A DNA stretch of 64,000 nucleotides, taken from assembly GCF_001404515.1 (NCBI RefSeq), contig NZ_CXWE01000002.1, forward strand, positions 682,001 to 746,000, written 5' to 3'. Shown piece by piece: positions 9,564 to 19,198 of the stretch (within the stretch, counting starts at the first letter, position 1; each line of letters starts with the position of its first letter). The translations under genes were made by a program, and so were the position numbers. This DNA comes from Roseibium album. Lineage in GTDB: Bacteria; Pseudomonadota; Alphaproteobacteria; Rhizobiales; Stappiaceae. The notes beneath the pieces are model-generated. The model did no database searches and was not told the DNA's origin. It was given only the letters and a program-made list of their open reading frames with translations.

Positions 9564-10604
9564 CTATTCAGGGTCGGCAAACAGCCCCATCTGCGAAATT
9601 TCGGACCGCTCGGGGACTGCAAGACCGAGGTGAGCGAAGGCCATTGGCGTCAGAAGACGACCGCGTGGAGTGCGTTGCAAAAACCCGTTCTGGATCAGAT
9701 AGGGCTCAACAATTTCCTCGATTGCATCCCTGGGCTCCGACAATGCCGCCGCAATCGTTTCGATGCCGACCGGTCCGCCACCGAAATTGACGGCGATTTG
9801 CTTGAGATACCGGCGATCGAGACCGTCGAGGCCGGCGCTGTCCACTTCGAGCTGCAACAGAGCCCTGTCGGCAAGCGCCCTGTCGACCCTTTCAATACCC
9901 TCAACGATGGCAAAATCCCGGACACGTCTGAGCAGGCGGCCGGCGATACGTGGTGTCCCGCGCGATCGCTTGGCAATCTCGCGTGCACCGTCTTCGGCTA
10001 TGCCGATCCCCATGATCGAGGCACCGCGTTTGACGATGTGTTCCAGTTCCTCGACTGTATAGAACTGCAAGCGCACGGGTATGCCGAAACGGTCCCTCAA
10101 CGGGGTGGTGAGAAGCCCGAGGCGCGTTGTTGCGGCAACCAGAGTGAATTTTGCAAGGTCAATCTTGACCGAACGTGCAGCAGGCCCTTCTCCGATGATC
10201 AGGTCCAGCTGATAATCCTCCATCGCAGGATAGAGCACTTCCTCCACCGCCGGGTTCAAACGATGGATTTCGTCGATGAACAGAACATCCCGTTCTTCCA
10301 GATTGGTCAGCAGCGCCGCAAGATCTCCCGACTTTGCGATAACCGGTCCGGAGGTTGCCCGGAAATTGACACCGAGTTCACGCGCCATGATCTGGGCCAG
10401 CGTGGTCTTGCCCAGGCCCGGAGGACCTACGAAGAGCACGTGGTCCAGTGCTTCGCCGCGGGCTTTTGCCGCCCCGATGAAAACCTTCAGGTTGGCACGT
10501 GCCTGCGCCTGACCGACAAAATCGTCCAGCACCTGGGGGCGCATGGTGCTGTCGATTTCATCGCCGCGGATTTCCGGCGTAACGATACGGCTGTCATCCG
10601 ACAT
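9564..10604 (-). CDS. ruvB: Holliday junction branch-migration DNA helicase RuvB
   Basis: AAA+ motor of the RuvABC resolvasome. The 346-residue product has Walker A GPPGLGKT (residues 60-67), Walker [12 protein letters not shown], sensor 1 [10 protein letters not shown] and the C-terminal winged-helix end with RTPRGR. The length is typical. The start overlaps the upstream small membrane protein gene by 11 bases, so translation is probably coupled. A 118-base gap separates its stop from the chemoreceptor start. Confidence 0.98.
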   Translation of the reverse strand: MSDDSRIVTPEIRGDEIDSTMRPQVLDDFVGQAQARANLKVFIGAAKARGEALDHVLFVGPPGLGKTTLAQIMARELGVNFRATSGPVIAKSGDLAALLTNLEERDVLFIDEIHRLNPAVEEVLYPAMEDYQLDLIIGEGPAARSVKIDLAKFTLVAATTRLGLLTTPLRDRFGIPVRLQFYTVEELEHIVKRGASIMGIGIAEDGAREIAKRSRGTPRIAGRLLRRVRDFAIVEGIERVDRALADRALLQLEVDSAGLDGLDRRYLKQIAVNFGGGPVGIETIAAALSEPRDAIEEIVEPYLIQNGFLQRTPRGRLLTPMAFAHLGLAVPERSEISQMGLFADPE

Positions 10605-10839
10605 GGCTTACGACCACAAACAAGAGCACGATCAGCAGGATCGACCAGGCAACCCTGAGCGCATGGAACTTACGAAACTGACTGCGCACAAAAGGGTCGT
10701 CGGTATCGATCCGGCGTCCTTTCATGGCAAATTGCCGGTCTCCGACAGATTGGGAGAAGCGGTGATCGAGATACATGATCCCGCCGATGCCAAGGGTTAC
10801 AAAAACAATCGCAATAACCGTGTAGGTTAAGGCTATCAT
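10594..10839 (-). CDS. Small two-helix membrane protein between ruvA and ruvB
   Basis: I do not recognise a named family. The 81-residue product has two predicted membrane helices, about residues 2-23 ([20 protein letters not shown]) and 60-79 ([19 protein letters not shown]), joined by a charged loop with [16 protein letters not shown]. Its ATG overlaps the ruvA stop in an ATGA arrangement, and its 3' end overlaps the ruvB start by 11 bases. This locks it into the ruvCAB operon and argues strongly that it is a real gene. Function unknown; the position does not prove a recombination role. Confidence 0.8.
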   Translation of the reverse strand: MIALTYTVIAIVFVTLGIGGIMYLDHRFSQSVGDRQFAMKGRRIDTDDPFVRSQFRKFHALRVAWSILLIVLLFVVVSHVG

Positions 10840-11453
10840 ACAGCCAATTCCTTCAAGCCGAGGCGGATCAGTGTCTCGGTCGATGCGTCCTCGCCAGCCG
10901 ATTGCATGGCCTTGGCAACAGCCGCACTCGCCTGCGCCTGTGCATAGCCCAGATTTGTTAGCGCGGAAACCGCTTCCGCAACAGGCCGGGCCGCCACATT
11001 TTCCGAAACACTCTGCGATACAGCGATCGTGCCCTGATCGACACTTGCAAGTCCCGGAGCCTTGTCCTTGAGCTCGGTCAGCAGTCGCTCCGCCACCCGT
11101 TTGCCGACACCCGGCGCACGTGAAATCGTGGCTTTGTCACCCAGCGCTATCGCATTGGCAACCTCACTCGCCTTGAGGATACCGAGGATTCCGAGCGCGA
11201 CCTTGGCACCCACGCCTTGAACCGTCATCAGAATACGGAACCATTCCCGTTCGGATTCGTGCCCGAAACCGTAGAGCCTGATCATGTCCTCGCGCACAAT
11301 CGTTTCGATGAAGAGCACCGCTGCTTCTCCCGCGCGCGGCAATCCCTGCAGAATACGCGCAGGGCAATGAACCTGATAGCCGACGCCGTGAACATCGAGG
11401 ATTACGTGGTCTTCGCCGTAACTGTCGATCGTTCCCTTGAGTTTGCCGATCAT
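10836..11453 (-). CDS. ruvA: Holliday junction DNA-binding protein RuvA
   Basis: Tetrameric DNA-binding subunit that loads RuvB on four-way junctions. The 205-residue product begins [26 protein letters not shown] (OB fold, domain I). The helix-hairpin-helix domain has [14 protein letters not shown] and [19 protein letters not shown]. The C-terminal domain III (about 155-205) binds RuvB. The ATG overlaps the ruvC stop (ATGA), and the stop overlaps the next small gene. Confidence 0.97.
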   Translation of the reverse strand: MIGKLKGTIDSYGEDHVILDVHGVGYQVHCPARILQGLPRAGEAAVLFIETIVREDMIRLYGFGHESEREWFRILMTVQGVGAKVALGILGILKASEVANAIALGDKATISRAPGVGKRVAERLLTELKDKAPGLASVDQGTIAVSQSVSENVAARPVAEAVSALTNLGYAQAQASAAVAKAMQSAGEDASTETLIRLGLKELAV

Positions 11454-11965
11454 GCCGCCCCCTGCGCTGCAAGACGTGCCGACGCACTGCCCCGGTGCTG
11501 TGCATGGCAGATGGCGATGGCAAGCGCATCCGCAGCATCGTCTGAATTGAAAGTTGCCTTCGGCATGAGGATCTTCACCATGGCCCGGATCTGGTCCTTT
11601 TCCGCATGGCCCGTGCCAACGACGGTTTTCTTGACCAGGTTCGGCGCGTATTCGGCAACCGGCAATCCGGCAAGCGATGGCACCAACAACGCAATACCGC
11701 GCGCCTGCCCAAGCTTCAATGTCGCTCCTGCATCCTTGTTGACGAAGGTATGCTCGACCGCAGCTTCCATTGGGTCATGCCGACTGACAACCTCGCGAAG
11801 CCCGTCGTGCAACTCCACGAGCCGCTCGGCCAGGCTCTTCTTGTTGTCGGAGGTGACCGTCCCGGACGCAATGAAAGACAGCCGGTTTCCGGCCGTTTCT
11901 ATCATGCCCCAGCCGGTGCGCCGCAATCCCGGATCAATTCCGAGCAATCGAATCGCATGTGTCAT
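11450..11965 (-). CDS. ruvC: Crossover junction endodeoxyribonuclease RuvC
   Basis: Resolves Holliday junctions by paired nicks. From the ATG at 11965 the product has 171 residues, the normal size. It shows the RNase-H-like acidic catalytic set: Asp11 in GIDPG, Glu71 in VEHTF, and the DD pair in [15 protein letters not shown] near residues 144-147. The frame runs open upstream to 12115, but that extension has no RuvC similarity. First gene of ruvC-ruvA-small protein-ruvB, divergent from the TauE-type permease. Confidence 0.96.
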   Translation of the reverse strand: MTHAIRLLGIDPGLRRTGWGMIETAGNRLSFIASGTVTSDNKKSLAERLVELHDGLREVVSRHDPMEAAVEHTFVNKDAGATLKLGQARGIALLVPSLAGLPVAEYAPNLVKKTVVGTGHAEKDQIRAMVKILMPKATFNSDDAADALAIAICHAQHRGSASARLAAQGAA

Positions 11966-12164
11966 GGAACAAACCGGTAACAAAACTTCCCCGTTGACGC
12001 CAGCGAAAGCGCGGCTTACCACCGGAAAGCCTGTCCAAAACCCGGCGGTACGGCTGCGTCGGCAAGACTGGGGACTGTTTCGTCCGGGCCTTCGCCGCAA
12101 TGCCGCCGACCACAATCATGTCCGGTTTTGCAGCCGATCTGTAACTATCCGCTGGTGCGTGTTC

Positions 12165-12926
12165 ATGCTTGGAATTTTTGACCCTTTCGCACCTGAATTG
12201 CTGTTGTTTCTTGCATCGGTTCTCTTTGTGGCGGGTTGCGTGAGGGGGTTTTCCGGATTTGGTGCAGGAATGATTTTCATTCCGGTTGCAACAAGTGTCG
12301 TTGCTCCAGCCACTGCGGCGGCCACTTTTCTGTTCATTGACAGCATCGTGACCCTGCCCCTGCTGATCCGTGCAGTCAGGCACTGCATCTGGGCAACCGT
12401 TCTGCCGGCTGCTGTTGGCGCCGTGATTTTCGTTCATCTGGGCGCCTGGTTGCTTGCGAGTACCGACGTCCTGATCTTGCGGTGGGCGATTTTCGCAATC
12501 GTCACCTGTCTCCTGGCACTGTTGATTTCCGGTTGGCGGTATCACAGGCTGCCTGCAGCAGCGGTTTCATTTGCAACTGGCAGCGTTTCGGGAGTTCTTG
12601 GCGGCATTTCACAGGTCTCCGCACCGCCGGTGGTCGCCATGTGGCTTTCCAGCGCGAATGATCCGGCAATCGTGAGAGCCAACATGATTGTCTTTTTCAC
12701 GCTGGCAAGCGTCGGGACATTCGTCGCCTACACCTTGAATGGGTTTTTCACCCAGGAGGTTTTTCGCCTGCTGATCATGGCCGTCCCGGTCTATGGCCTG
12801 GCGATCTTCACCGGCGCGCGCGGATTCAGCAAAGCTGATCCTGCGGTTTACAGAAAATTTGCCTATGTCCTGATCGCGGTGGCAGCGCTGACCAGCATGC
12901 CGGCGCTCGACCCTCTACTCCGGTAA
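12165..12926 (+). CDS. Sulfite exporter TauE/SafE-family membrane permease
   Basis: Integral membrane protein of the TauE/SafE (DUF81) family, whose members move sulfonates, sulfite or other small anions; the substrate here is unknown. The 253-residue product has about eight hydrophobic helices and the paired family motifs CVRGFSGFGAGMIFIP near residue 25 and GSVSGVLGGISQVSAPPV near residue 143. The ATG at 12165 is the best start; there is no clear ribosome-binding site. It is divergent from ruvC (199-base spacer) and its 3' end overlaps the convergent MazG-like gene by 12 bases. Confidence 0.88.
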   Translation: MLGIFDPFAPELLLFLASVLFVAGCVRGFSGFGAGMIFIPVATSVVAPATAAATFLFIDSIVTLPLLIRAVRHCIWATVLPAAVGAVIFVHLGAWLLASTDVLILRWAIFAIVTCLLALLISGWRYHRLPAAAVSFATGSVSGVLGGISQVSAPPVVAMWLSSANDPAIVRANMIVFFTLASVGTFVAYTLNGFFTQEVFRLLIMAVPVYGLAIFTGARGFSKADPAVYRKFAYVLIAVAALTSMPALDPLLR

Positions 12927-13229
12927 GTCTCTCCGGGGACTAATTTTTTCGCTCCATTTTGCGCATTTTCCGATCATGAGCCGGTGCAGTTCGTTTTCGA
13001 ATTCCTCGCGGGTTTCGGTGGTATGCGCCAGCAGGCTCAGGGCAACGATTGCAGCATCAACAGCTTCTTCACGCACATCATCAATCGAATGGTTCTTGTA
13101 AGCGCTGCCAGGTGCGTTGGTTACCGACAGCACGGCCTGCGCCAGTTCGCCGGCTTCTTCAGACAGTTTCAGGGCTCGTTCCTGCAACGATTTCGGATCT
13201 GTCTTTGTGAGCTCGTAGATTCCGAACAT
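12915..13229 (-). CDS. MazG-like nucleotide pyrophosphohydrolase
   Basis: Small all-alpha NTP-pyrophosphatase-like protein, 104 residues. The helix with EEAGELAQAV (about residues 22-31) and the later DDVREEAVDAAIVALSL provide the EExxE...ExxD metal-binding pattern of the MazG/dUTPase superfamily. The likely role is clearing non-canonical nucleotides; the exact substrate is not evident. The ATG at 13229 has GGAG 7 bases upstream. It is convergent and slightly overlapping with the TauE-type gene. Confidence 0.78.
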   Translation of the reverse strand: MFGIYELTKTDPKSLQERALKLSEEAGELAQAVLSVTNAPGSAYKNHSIDDVREEAVDAAIVALSLLAHTTETREEFENELHRLMIGKCAKWSEKISPRRDLPE

Positions 13230-13326
13230 TGAAATTCTCCAGTCTATTCGGAAGTTCAACTTAACCTCCCCTGTTCCGAAAAGGGGAAGGGAGATCAGGG
13301 TGGGGCGTGCCTCCGGACCTCGAAAC

Positions 13327-13353
13327 AAAAAACCCCGGCTGGGCCGGGGTCTT
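13327..13353 (-). terminator. Rho-independent terminator of the ymdB/yebC side
   Basis: On the minus strand, GACCCCGGC and GCCGGGGT form a near-perfect stem around CCA, followed directly by a run of six T. It lies about 20 bases past the yebC stop and is the clearest intrinsic terminator in the window. Confidence 0.92.
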
Positions 13354-13373
13354 GAAACCGCAATCGCGAAACG

Positions 13374-14120
13374 TCAGGACGCCAGGGCTTCCATTGTTTC
13401 CTCATCGACGTCGAAATTCGAATAGACGTTTTGCACGTCATCGTCATCCTCGAGCATGTCGATCAGCTTCATCAGGGTCTGGGCCTTGTCCGCATCGACC
13501 GGTGTCAGGTTCTGTGGCTTCCAGATGATCTTGGTGGAATCCGCTTCTCCCAGCGCTTCTTCCAATGCCTTGGCAACATCGTTGAGATCTTCGAACGCTG
13601 CATAGATTGTGTGACCGCTTTCGTCGGACTGGACATCTTCAGCGCCTGCTTCGATCGCGGCTTCCAGCACCGCTTCGGCCTCACCGGCTTCCAGCTTGTA
13701 CACGATCTCGCCGACGCGATCGAACATGAAGGAAACGGATCCGGTTTCTCCGAGCGACCCACCGCACTTTGTGAAATAGGAACGGATATTCGACGCGGAC
13801 CGGTTCCGATTGTCGGTCAAGGCCTCAACGACAACGGCAACGCCTGCAGGACCATAGCCCTCGTAGCGAATTTCTTCGTAACTGTCGCCATCTCCGGTCT
13901 GGGATTTGTTGATTGCCCGCTGAATGTTGTCCTTCGGCATGGACTGTGCCTTGGCATTCTGCACGGCCAGCCTCAGGCGCGGGTTCGAATCCGGATCCGG
14001 GTCGCCCATCTTCGCGGCAACGGTGATTTCCTTGGAAAGCTTGGAGAACGTCTTGGACCGCGCGGCATCCTGACGGCCCTTGCGGTGCATGATGTTCTTG
14101 AATTTTGAATGGCCTGCCAT
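13374..14120 (-). CDS. yebC: YebC/PmpR-family translation/transcription factor
   Basis: YebC-family protein; members have been described as DNA-binding regulators and as ribosome-associated factors that relieve stalling at proline runs. From the ATG at 14120 the product has 248 residues, the usual size. It starts with the hallmark [19 protein letters not shown] and contains NARLRLA-like and NIQRAI segments and [20 protein letters not shown]. It lies downstream of ymdB (101-base gap) and ends at a strong terminator. Confidence 0.97.
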   Translation of the reverse strand: MAGHSKFKNIMHRKGRQDAARSKTFSKLSKEITVAAKMGDPDPDSNPRLRLAVQNAKAQSMPKDNIQRAINKSQTGDGDSYEEIRYEGYGPAGVAVVVEALTDNRNRSASNIRSYFTKCGGSLGETGSVSFMFDRVGEIVYKLEAGEAEAVLEAAIEAGAEDVQSDESGHTIYAAFEDLNDVAKALEEALGEADSTKIIWKPQNLTPVDADKAQTLMKLIDMLEDDDDVQNVYSNFDVDEETMEALAS

Positions 14121-14221
14121 GGCTCTTCTCGGTTCTTTGAGGATGGTCTTGACGAAAACTGGGCCGCTTATAGGCAAATTGTCTGCGAAAATCCAGCGGT
14201 GAGACGCAGCTACGGACTTGA

Positions 14222-15052
14222 TCAGCCGGCTGTGTTCCAGAATGACGGCAGCACCGGTTCCAGCCGGCCGCCGATCCGAAGCGGTTCAATCCGTTCCGCA
14301 AGGCCCGTACGATCGTCAGTTTCGATGGCGATACCGCAAATCGTTGCAACACCTGTGGCGGGTGTGAACCTGGATCCGGGAATCTTGCGCTGAAAGCGGT
14401 TGACCGGCTCTTCTTTTTCCATCCCGAGCACACTGTCATAAGACCCGCACATACCAGCATCCGACATGAAGGCCGTCCCTTGCTCCAGGATCTGGTGATC
14501 GGCGGTCGGAACATGGGTGTGGGTTCCCACGACCAGGCTAACGCGCCCGTCCAGAAAGTGACCCATCGCCTGTTTTTCGCTTGTAGCTTCTGCATGCATG
14601 TCAATGACAATGGCATCGGCCACCTGCCCGAGCGGACACTCGCCGACCACCTTGTCGATCGCGGCGAAGGGATCGTCCATCGCGTCCATGAACACTCTGC
14701 CCATGACATTTGCGACCATCACCTGCGCACCATTGCGGGCAGTGTACAGATGGGCTCCCCGGCCTGGTGTGCCTGCCGGATAGTTTACCGGTCGCAACAA
14801 GCGATCCTGCCGCTCAATGTAGACGAGCGTGTCTCGCTGATCCCAGACGTGATTGCCGGTGGTCACCACATCCGCGCCGGCATCCAGAACATCCTGCAGG
14901 ATGGCCTCGGTAATACCGAAGCCTGAAGCCGCGTTTTCGCCGTTGACGATTACGAAATCGAGTCTGTTGGTTTCCACAATTTCCGGAAGCTGCTCGATTA
15001 CGGCGGTGCGTCCCGTGCGGCCGACCAGATCGCCAAGAAACAAAATTCGCAT
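14222..15052 (-). CDS. YmdB-family metallophosphoesterase
   Basis: Binuclear metallophosphoesterase of the YmdB family (2',3'-cyclic nucleotide phosphodiesterase activity is known for the Bacillus member). The 276-residue product has the metal ligands in order: GDLVGRTGR at residues 7-15, [10 protein letters not shown] near 38, TGNHVWDQ near 66, [14 protein letters not shown] near 151 and [12 protein letters not shown] near 175. It starts 14 bases after the 5-FCL gene on the same strand, so it is probably cotranscribed with it. Confidence 0.93.
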   Translation of the reverse strand: MRILFLGDLVGRTGRTAVIEQLPEIVETNRLDFVIVNGENAASGFGITEAILQDVLDAGADVVTTGNHVWDQRDTLVYIERQDRLLRPVNYPAGTPGRGAHLYTARNGAQVMVANVMGRVFMDAMDDPFAAIDKVVGECPLGQVADAIVIDMHAEATSEKQAMGHFLDGRVSLVVGTHTHVPTADHQILEQGTAFMSDAGMCGSYDSVLGMEKEEPVNRFQRKIPGSRFTPATGVATICGIAIETDDRTGLAERIEPLRIGGRLEPVLPSFWNTAG

Positions 15053-15066
15053 AAACCCTCGCCAGA

Positions 15067-15645
15067 TCAGCCGAAAGACCTGTAGCCCTGTTCGGTCAGG
15101 ATTCCGTGTAAAGGTTTGTCATGCGCTTCTGTCGGCACGCGGTCAACCTCCTGAAGGGAAAAGGCAATGCCGATACACAGAAGAGCCCCGGTCTTCTCAA
15201 GCCCTGAAATAGTGGTGTCGTAGTAGGCCCTGCCATATCCGATGCGGTTGCCTGAGGCATCGAAGCCCGCCAGCGGCATCAGGAGGACATCAGGGCGAAG
15301 TTCCATCGCGTCCGGCCCCGGTTCGCGGCAGCCGAAACCGGCAGAAACCAGTTCCGTGTCCCTTTCAAGGCTCCTGAAGATCAGGCTGGGGCCCGTCATC
15401 ACGGGCAGGCTGAGCCTGTGTCCCCTTTGACGCAGTCTGTCGAGTAGCGGCCTGGGATCGATCTCGTCGCGTATCGGCCAGAAACCTGCGATCACGGCCC
15501 CTTCGGGAAGCGGCAGGGTATCACTGTGATCGACGAGTTGCAGGCTTTTTTCAATGCGCTCAAGCTCGTCCATAGCAGTGCGGCGGGCCAGTGCCTCTTT
15601 TCTGAGTGCATCTTTTTTGGCGGCAGGTGTCGTTACGTCTGTCAT
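15067..15645 (-). CDS. 5-formyltetrahydrofolate cyclo-ligase
   Basis: Converts 5-formyl-THF to 5,10-methenyl-THF with ATP. The 192-residue product has the N-terminal basic helix (KKDALRKEALARR), the substrate loop GFWPIRDEIDPRPLL and the C-terminal family signature PLAGFDASGNRIGYGRAYYD. The position after zapA and 6S RNA is conserved across proteobacteria (ygfA/fau). A few bases separate it from ymdB. Confidence 0.96.
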   Translation of the reverse strand: MTDVTTPAAKKDALRKEALARRTAMDELERIEKSLQLVDHSDTLPLPEGAVIAGFWPIRDEIDPRPLLDRLRQRGHRLSLPVMTGPSLIFRSLERDTELVSAGFGCREPGPDAMELRPDVLLMPLAGFDASGNRIGYGRAYYDTTISGLEKTGALLCIGIAFSLQEVDRVPTEAHDKPLHGILTEQGYRSFG

Positions 15646-15668
15646 GGGCTCTCAAGAATTTCGTTGTC

Positions 15669-15846
15669 CTGCCCGGATTGCCCCATCAACAGAGGCAAGC
15701 GCAGCCGTCCGACCGTTGGAATTGCAATCCCGGGAAACCTACAATGTAGGTGGGCGCCGTATGCAACGGACCACGGCCCAGAGCAGGGACAGCTCCCGAA
15801 GGAATGCGTAAGGCCCCGGGGATAATGTTCCTGACGTGTCGGGCAG
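15669..15846 (-). ncRNA. ssrS: 6S RNA (ssrS)
   Basis: The gap between zapA and the 5-FCL gene has the expected position and strand for 6S RNA, which binds RNA polymerase holoenzyme and mimics an open promoter. The ends form a closing stem: CTGCCCG (minus strand, near 15846-15840) with CGGGCAG (15675-15669). The roughly 178-nt interior is GC-rich, and GGTTTCCCGG and CCTTCGGGAG fit the bulged long hairpin. No protein reading frame makes sense here. The exact ends are inferred from the stem. Confidence 0.82.
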
Positions 15847-15943
15847 CCGCAACTACCGCATATAGACCCGCGCTCCGGCAATTACCAGAGCGACGTCGAT
15901 TTCGTCACAAACGAAGTATTTCTGAAATCAAAACCGGGAACGA

Positions 15944-16324
15944 TTATGACGGTTCCTGGGACCGCAGGCTCTTGGTCAGACCGTCGGCAAGGCTTTCGAT
16001 CCGCGCAGCCGCCGTGTTGACAGCCCTGGATAGCTCTTCCTCGTTCTGGCTCATGTTGTCCAGCGCAGCCACCTGTTGCTGCTTTGCGTTCGCCAGATCC
16101 TGCTCAAGCGACTTCACTTTACGTTCAAGTTCCGACAACTGGTCCGTCGCCATGATCCCGGCCATCACCGTCAGGCGTTGGTCACCGATTTCTCCAAACG
16201 AGCCCTTCAGCTCCGATATCCAGCCATCGAATCGGTCTGCCAGCCCCATCAGACGGTCTTCCTCGCCGTCGTCGCAGGCCATGCGAAACGATTTGCCGTT
16301 AATCGTGACTGTTATCTGCGTCAT
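15944..16324 (-). CDS. zapA: Cell division protein ZapA
   Basis: FtsZ-ring-associated protein. The 126-residue product begins MTQITVTINGKSFRMAC, the ZapA N-terminal beta strand, then DGEEDRLMGLADRFD and the conserved VMAGIMATDQLSELE segment. A coiled coil runs from about residue 65 to 115 (KVKSLEQDLANAKQQQ). It is followed on the same strand by 6S RNA and 5-FCL, the canonical neighbourhood. It starts 21 bases after the coiled-coil DUF4164-type gene. Confidence 0.94.
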   Translation of the reverse strand: MTQITVTINGKSFRMACDDGEEDRLMGLADRFDGWISELKGSFGEIGDQRLTVMAGIMATDQLSELERKVKSLEQDLANAKQQQVAALDNMSQNEEELSRAVNTAAARIESLADGLTKSLRSQEPS

Positions 16325-16345
16325 CCGTCGTCGGTCTCCCGTGAA

Positions 16346-16624
16346 TCAGCCCCCGTGAGCGTCCAGAACACTCCGGATGGTCTCCATTGCCGATACCAGC
16401 CGTCTGGAGACATCCTTGTTGGCTTCTTCAAGCCGCAGTGCGCGGGCTTCGCTCTCATCAAGCGAAGCTGCCAGCTGCGACCGGTCCTCACCAAGCCTTT
16501 GCAGGTCATCTTGAAGAGAATTCAAGGACCTGTCCGCGTCCATGCGTCGCTGAACCGCTGTTTCCAGATGTCCGACAGCCGCATCCAGCCGTTTCACCGC
16601 ATCGGTGATGCTGGTTTTTTCCAT
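16346..16624 (-). CDS. DUF4164-like coiled-coil protein upstream of zapA
   Basis: A 92-residue, largely helical protein: residues 10-85 form a near-continuous heptad-rich coiled coil (VKRLDAAVGHLETAVQRRMDAD, then LQDDLQRLGEDRSQLAASLDE). Proteins of this kind (DUF4164) often precede zapA in Rhizobiales, which suggests but does not show a division-related role. The ATG at 16624 has a weak GGAA site upstream; another in-frame ATG at 16642 would add six residues. It is 21 bases from zapA, so cotranscribed. Confidence 0.75.
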   Translation of the reverse strand: MEKTSITDAVKRLDAAVGHLETAVQRRMDADRSLNSLQDDLQRLGEDRSQLAASLDESEARALRLEEANKDVSRRLVSAMETIRSVLDAHGG

Positions 16625-16642
16625 GCAGTCGATTTCCGCCAT

Positions 16643-17067
16643 TTTATTAAATTGTCCCGATCTTTTGCGGCGGCCCGCCCTAACTTCCCATTCCCTGTAA
16701 TTGGAGATTTGGCGCTTTCGCCTCACCTTGCGGCAAAATTGCCTGAAACCGGCGCTGCCCGGCGCGTCCAAGCACGCTTGGTGCTGCGAAAAAGCAAATC
16801 CATACTAGACCGTGGAGCTTAGGCAACGCATCTTCCCTCAGTCAATGGCACCCTTGGCAGAATCCTCAACTCTATAACCTGCGGAAGCGGTTTTTTGTTC
16901 CCGCATGCCGATTCGGCAGCTTTATTGACTCGGTGCGCGTTCCTGATATTTGTCTGGCGCCTGAACGGAACTGACAACAGTCAGTGTCTGAGAGATACAC
17001 CTCGAATTTGCCTTGCCGGACGGTCCGCTCTGGTTAAAGAGGCTCCAAAGCAAGCAACGGGAAGATA
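16643..17067. promoter_or_regulatory. Divergent intergenic region upstream of tkt
   Basis: This 425-base gap holds the promoters for tkt (plus) and the zapA-side operon (minus). No gene is convincing in it. Two inverted repeats are visible: TGCCG-ATT-CGGCA at 16906-16918 and ACTGAC-AACA-GTCAGT-like at 16970-16985, about 85 bases before the tkt ATG. The second is a candidate operator for a sugar-phosphate-responsive regulator; no regulator can be named from sequence. Confidence 0.45.
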
Positions 17068-19056
17068 ATGACCGATCTTGAAAAACACCAGCGCATGGCA
17101 AACGCGATCCGCTTTCTTGCCATTGATGCCGTGGAAAAGGCGAAATCCGGTCACCCCGGACTGCCCATGGGCGCAGCCGATATTGCAACAGTCCTGTTTA
17201 CCCAATTCCTGAAATACGACCCGACCGCTCCGAGTTGGGCCGACCGCGACCGGTTCGTCCTGTCCGCCGGACATGGCTCCATGTTGCTTTACAGCCTGCT
17301 TTACCTGCTGGGAAGCGATGACTTTTCGCTGGACGAGTTGAAAAACTTCCGTCAACTGGGGTCGCGCACTGCAGGTCACCCGGAATACGGCCACGGCGCC
17401 GGTATCGAAACTACGACCGGCCCATTGGGCCAGGGTTTCGGCAATGCTGTCGGCATGGCGATCGCCGAACGCCTGCAAAGGGATCGGTTCGGCAAGGAGC
17501 TTGTCGACCACTATACCTATGTTCTTGCCGGCGACGGCTGCCTGATGGAAGGCATCAGCCAGGAGGCTCTGACGCTTGCCGGCCATCTCAAGCTCAACAA
17601 GCTGATTGTTTTCTGGGACGACAACGGCATCTCCATCGACGGCAGGGTCGAGATCACCGACAGCACCAACCAGCAGGAACGGTTCGCCGCCTCCGGCTGG
17701 AACACCATCGACATCGACGGCCATGACCCTGAAGCGATAGCCGATGCGATCCGCCAGGCTCAGGCCAGCGATCGCCCGACGCTGATCGCAGCCAAGACGA
17801 CCATCGGCTTCGGAGCCCCGACCAAGGCCGGTACGGCGAAGGTTCACGGCGCACCGCTCGGCGCTGACGAAATTTCCGGCACCCGCGATGCCCTGAACTG
17901 GCCCCATGAGGCATTCGAAGTCCCAAGCGACATCCTGGATGCCTGGCGCATCGCCGGCCTCAGATCCGCTCATGCTCACAAGGACTGGCAGAAACGATTT
18001 GCCGATGCCGACACGGAAACGCGGGCAGATTTCGAGCGCCGCAATCGTGGCGACCTTCCCGCAGGATTCACGCAGGCTGTTCTGGACTACAAGAAGAAGC
18101 TTGCCGAGGACCAGCCGACCATGGCGACCCGCAAGGCTTCTGAAGCTGTTCTCGGTGTCATCAATGAAGTGGTCCCGGAGACGATCGGCGGTTCTGCCGA
18201 CCTGACCGGCTCCAACAATACCAAGACGCCTCAGACGCTGCCGGTGACACCGGACGATTTCTCGGGCCGCTACATCCACTACGGGATCCGCGAACACGGC
18301 ATGGCCGCCGCCATGAACGGCATGGCGCTTCACGGTGGCATCATTCCCTATTCCGGTGGGTTCCTGATCTTCTCGGACTATTGTCGTCCTTCAATTCGCC
18401 TTGCGGCCCTGATGAAGCAACGCGTCATTCACGTCATGACGCACGATTCTATCGGCCTTGGCGAAGACGGCCCGACCCACCAGCCGGTGGAGCATTTCGC
18501 GGCTCTTCGCGCAATTCCGGGCCTGACATTCTTCCGTCCGGCCGATATCACCGAGACACTGGAATGTTGGCAGCTGTCGCTTGAAAGCCGGGACGGACCT
18601 TCAGTTCTGGCACTCACCAGGCAGAACCTTCCCTCGGTTCGCAAGACCTTCGAGGAAGGCAACCTGTGCGCCAAGGGTGCTTACGTCCTTGCCGACAGTG
18701 ACGACGAGGCAGCCGTCACGATTTTCGCATCGGGCTCCGAAATCGAAATCGCTCTCGATGCTCACAAGGAACTGACCGAAGACGGTATTGCCGCGAGGGT
18801 CGTTTCCGTCCCATCCTTCGAGCTGTTCGAAGCACAGTCCGAAGACTACAAGGCTGCGGTCATCGGCTCCGGTGGGGTCAAGATCGCCGTTGAGGCCGGT
18901 ATCCGCATGGGGTGGGACCGGTTTATCGGAAATGATGGCGTATTCGTCGGCATGTCCGGCTTCGGTGCAAGTGCGCCCTACAAGGCTCTTTATGAGCATT
19001 TCGGTATCACCAAGGATGCCGTTGTCGCCGCCGCAAGGGAACGGCTCGGCGCCTGA
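17068..19056 (+). CDS. tkt: Transketolase
   Basis: Thiamine-diphosphate enzyme that moves two-carbon units between sugar phosphates in the pentose phosphate and Calvin-type pathways. The 662-residue product has the full domain order: the ThDP pyrophosphate domain with [20 protein letters not shown] (about 155-175) and the WDDN Mg site, the pyrimidine domain with [18 protein letters not shown] near 405, [16 protein letters not shown] near 468, and the C-terminal domain. The ATG is preceded by CGGGAAG. It begins the tkt-gap-pgk-fba block. Confidence 0.97.
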   Translation: MTDLEKHQRMANAIRFLAIDAVEKAKSGHPGLPMGAADIATVLFTQFLKYDPTAPSWADRDRFVLSAGHGSMLLYSLLYLLGSDDFSLDELKNFRQLGSRTAGHPEYGHGAGIETTTGPLGQGFGNAVGMAIAERLQRDRFGKELVDHYTYVLAGDGCLMEGISQEALTLAGHLKLNKLIVFWDDNGISIDGRVEITDSTNQQERFAASGWNTIDIDGHDPEAIADAIRQAQASDRPTLIAAKTTIGFGAPTKAGTAKVHGAPLGADEISGTRDALNWPHEAFEVPSDILDAWRIAGLRSAHAHKDWQKRFADADTETRADFERRNRGDLPAGFTQAVLDYKKKLAEDQPTMATRKASEAVLGVINEVVPETIGGSADLTGSNNTKTPQTLPVTPDDFSGRYIHYGIREHGMAAAMNGMALHGGIIPYSGGFLIFSDYCRPSIRLAALMKQRVIHVMTHDSIGLGEDGPTHQPVEHFAALRAIPGLTFFRPADITETLECWQLSLESRDGPSVLALTRQNLPSVRKTFEEGNLCAKGAYVLADSDDEAAVTIFASGSEIEIALDAHKELTEDGIAARVVSVPSFELFEAQSEDYKAAVIGSGGVKIAVEAGIRMGWDRFIGNDGVFVGMSGFGASAPYKALYEHFGITKDAVVAAARERLGA

Positions 19057-19106
19057 TAGAGATTAATCCCGGCAGCTCGCGATCCTCCAGAAGCCGCCGG
19101 GTCCCC

Positions 19107-19146
19107 GAGCACGAATGTGCTCTCAAACGCAGCCACCTCTGGTGGC
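19107..19146 (+). promoter_or_regulatory. Twin perfect inverted repeats between tkt and gap
   Basis: Two perfect 6-bp hairpins sit side by side in the 142-base tkt-gap spacer: GAGCAC-GAAT-GTGCTC at 19107-19122 and GCCACC-TCT-GGTGGC at 19132-19146. Neither has a T-run. They could be an operator pair or RNA stems that set different levels of the two enzymes. Confidence 0.4.
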
Positions 19147-19198
19147 GTACCAATCAGCGTCATACCCTGAAAGGCGCTAGAGATTGCGGGAGTGGAAA

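Noticed and set aside
15642-15881. Small frames on both strands between zapA and the 5-FCL gene
   Set aside because: They lie in the 6S RNA gene, whose closing stem and position explain the region.
16981-18333. 450-codon minus-strand frame across tkt
   Set aside because: Shadow of the transketolase gene; tkt carries all motifs in its own frame.
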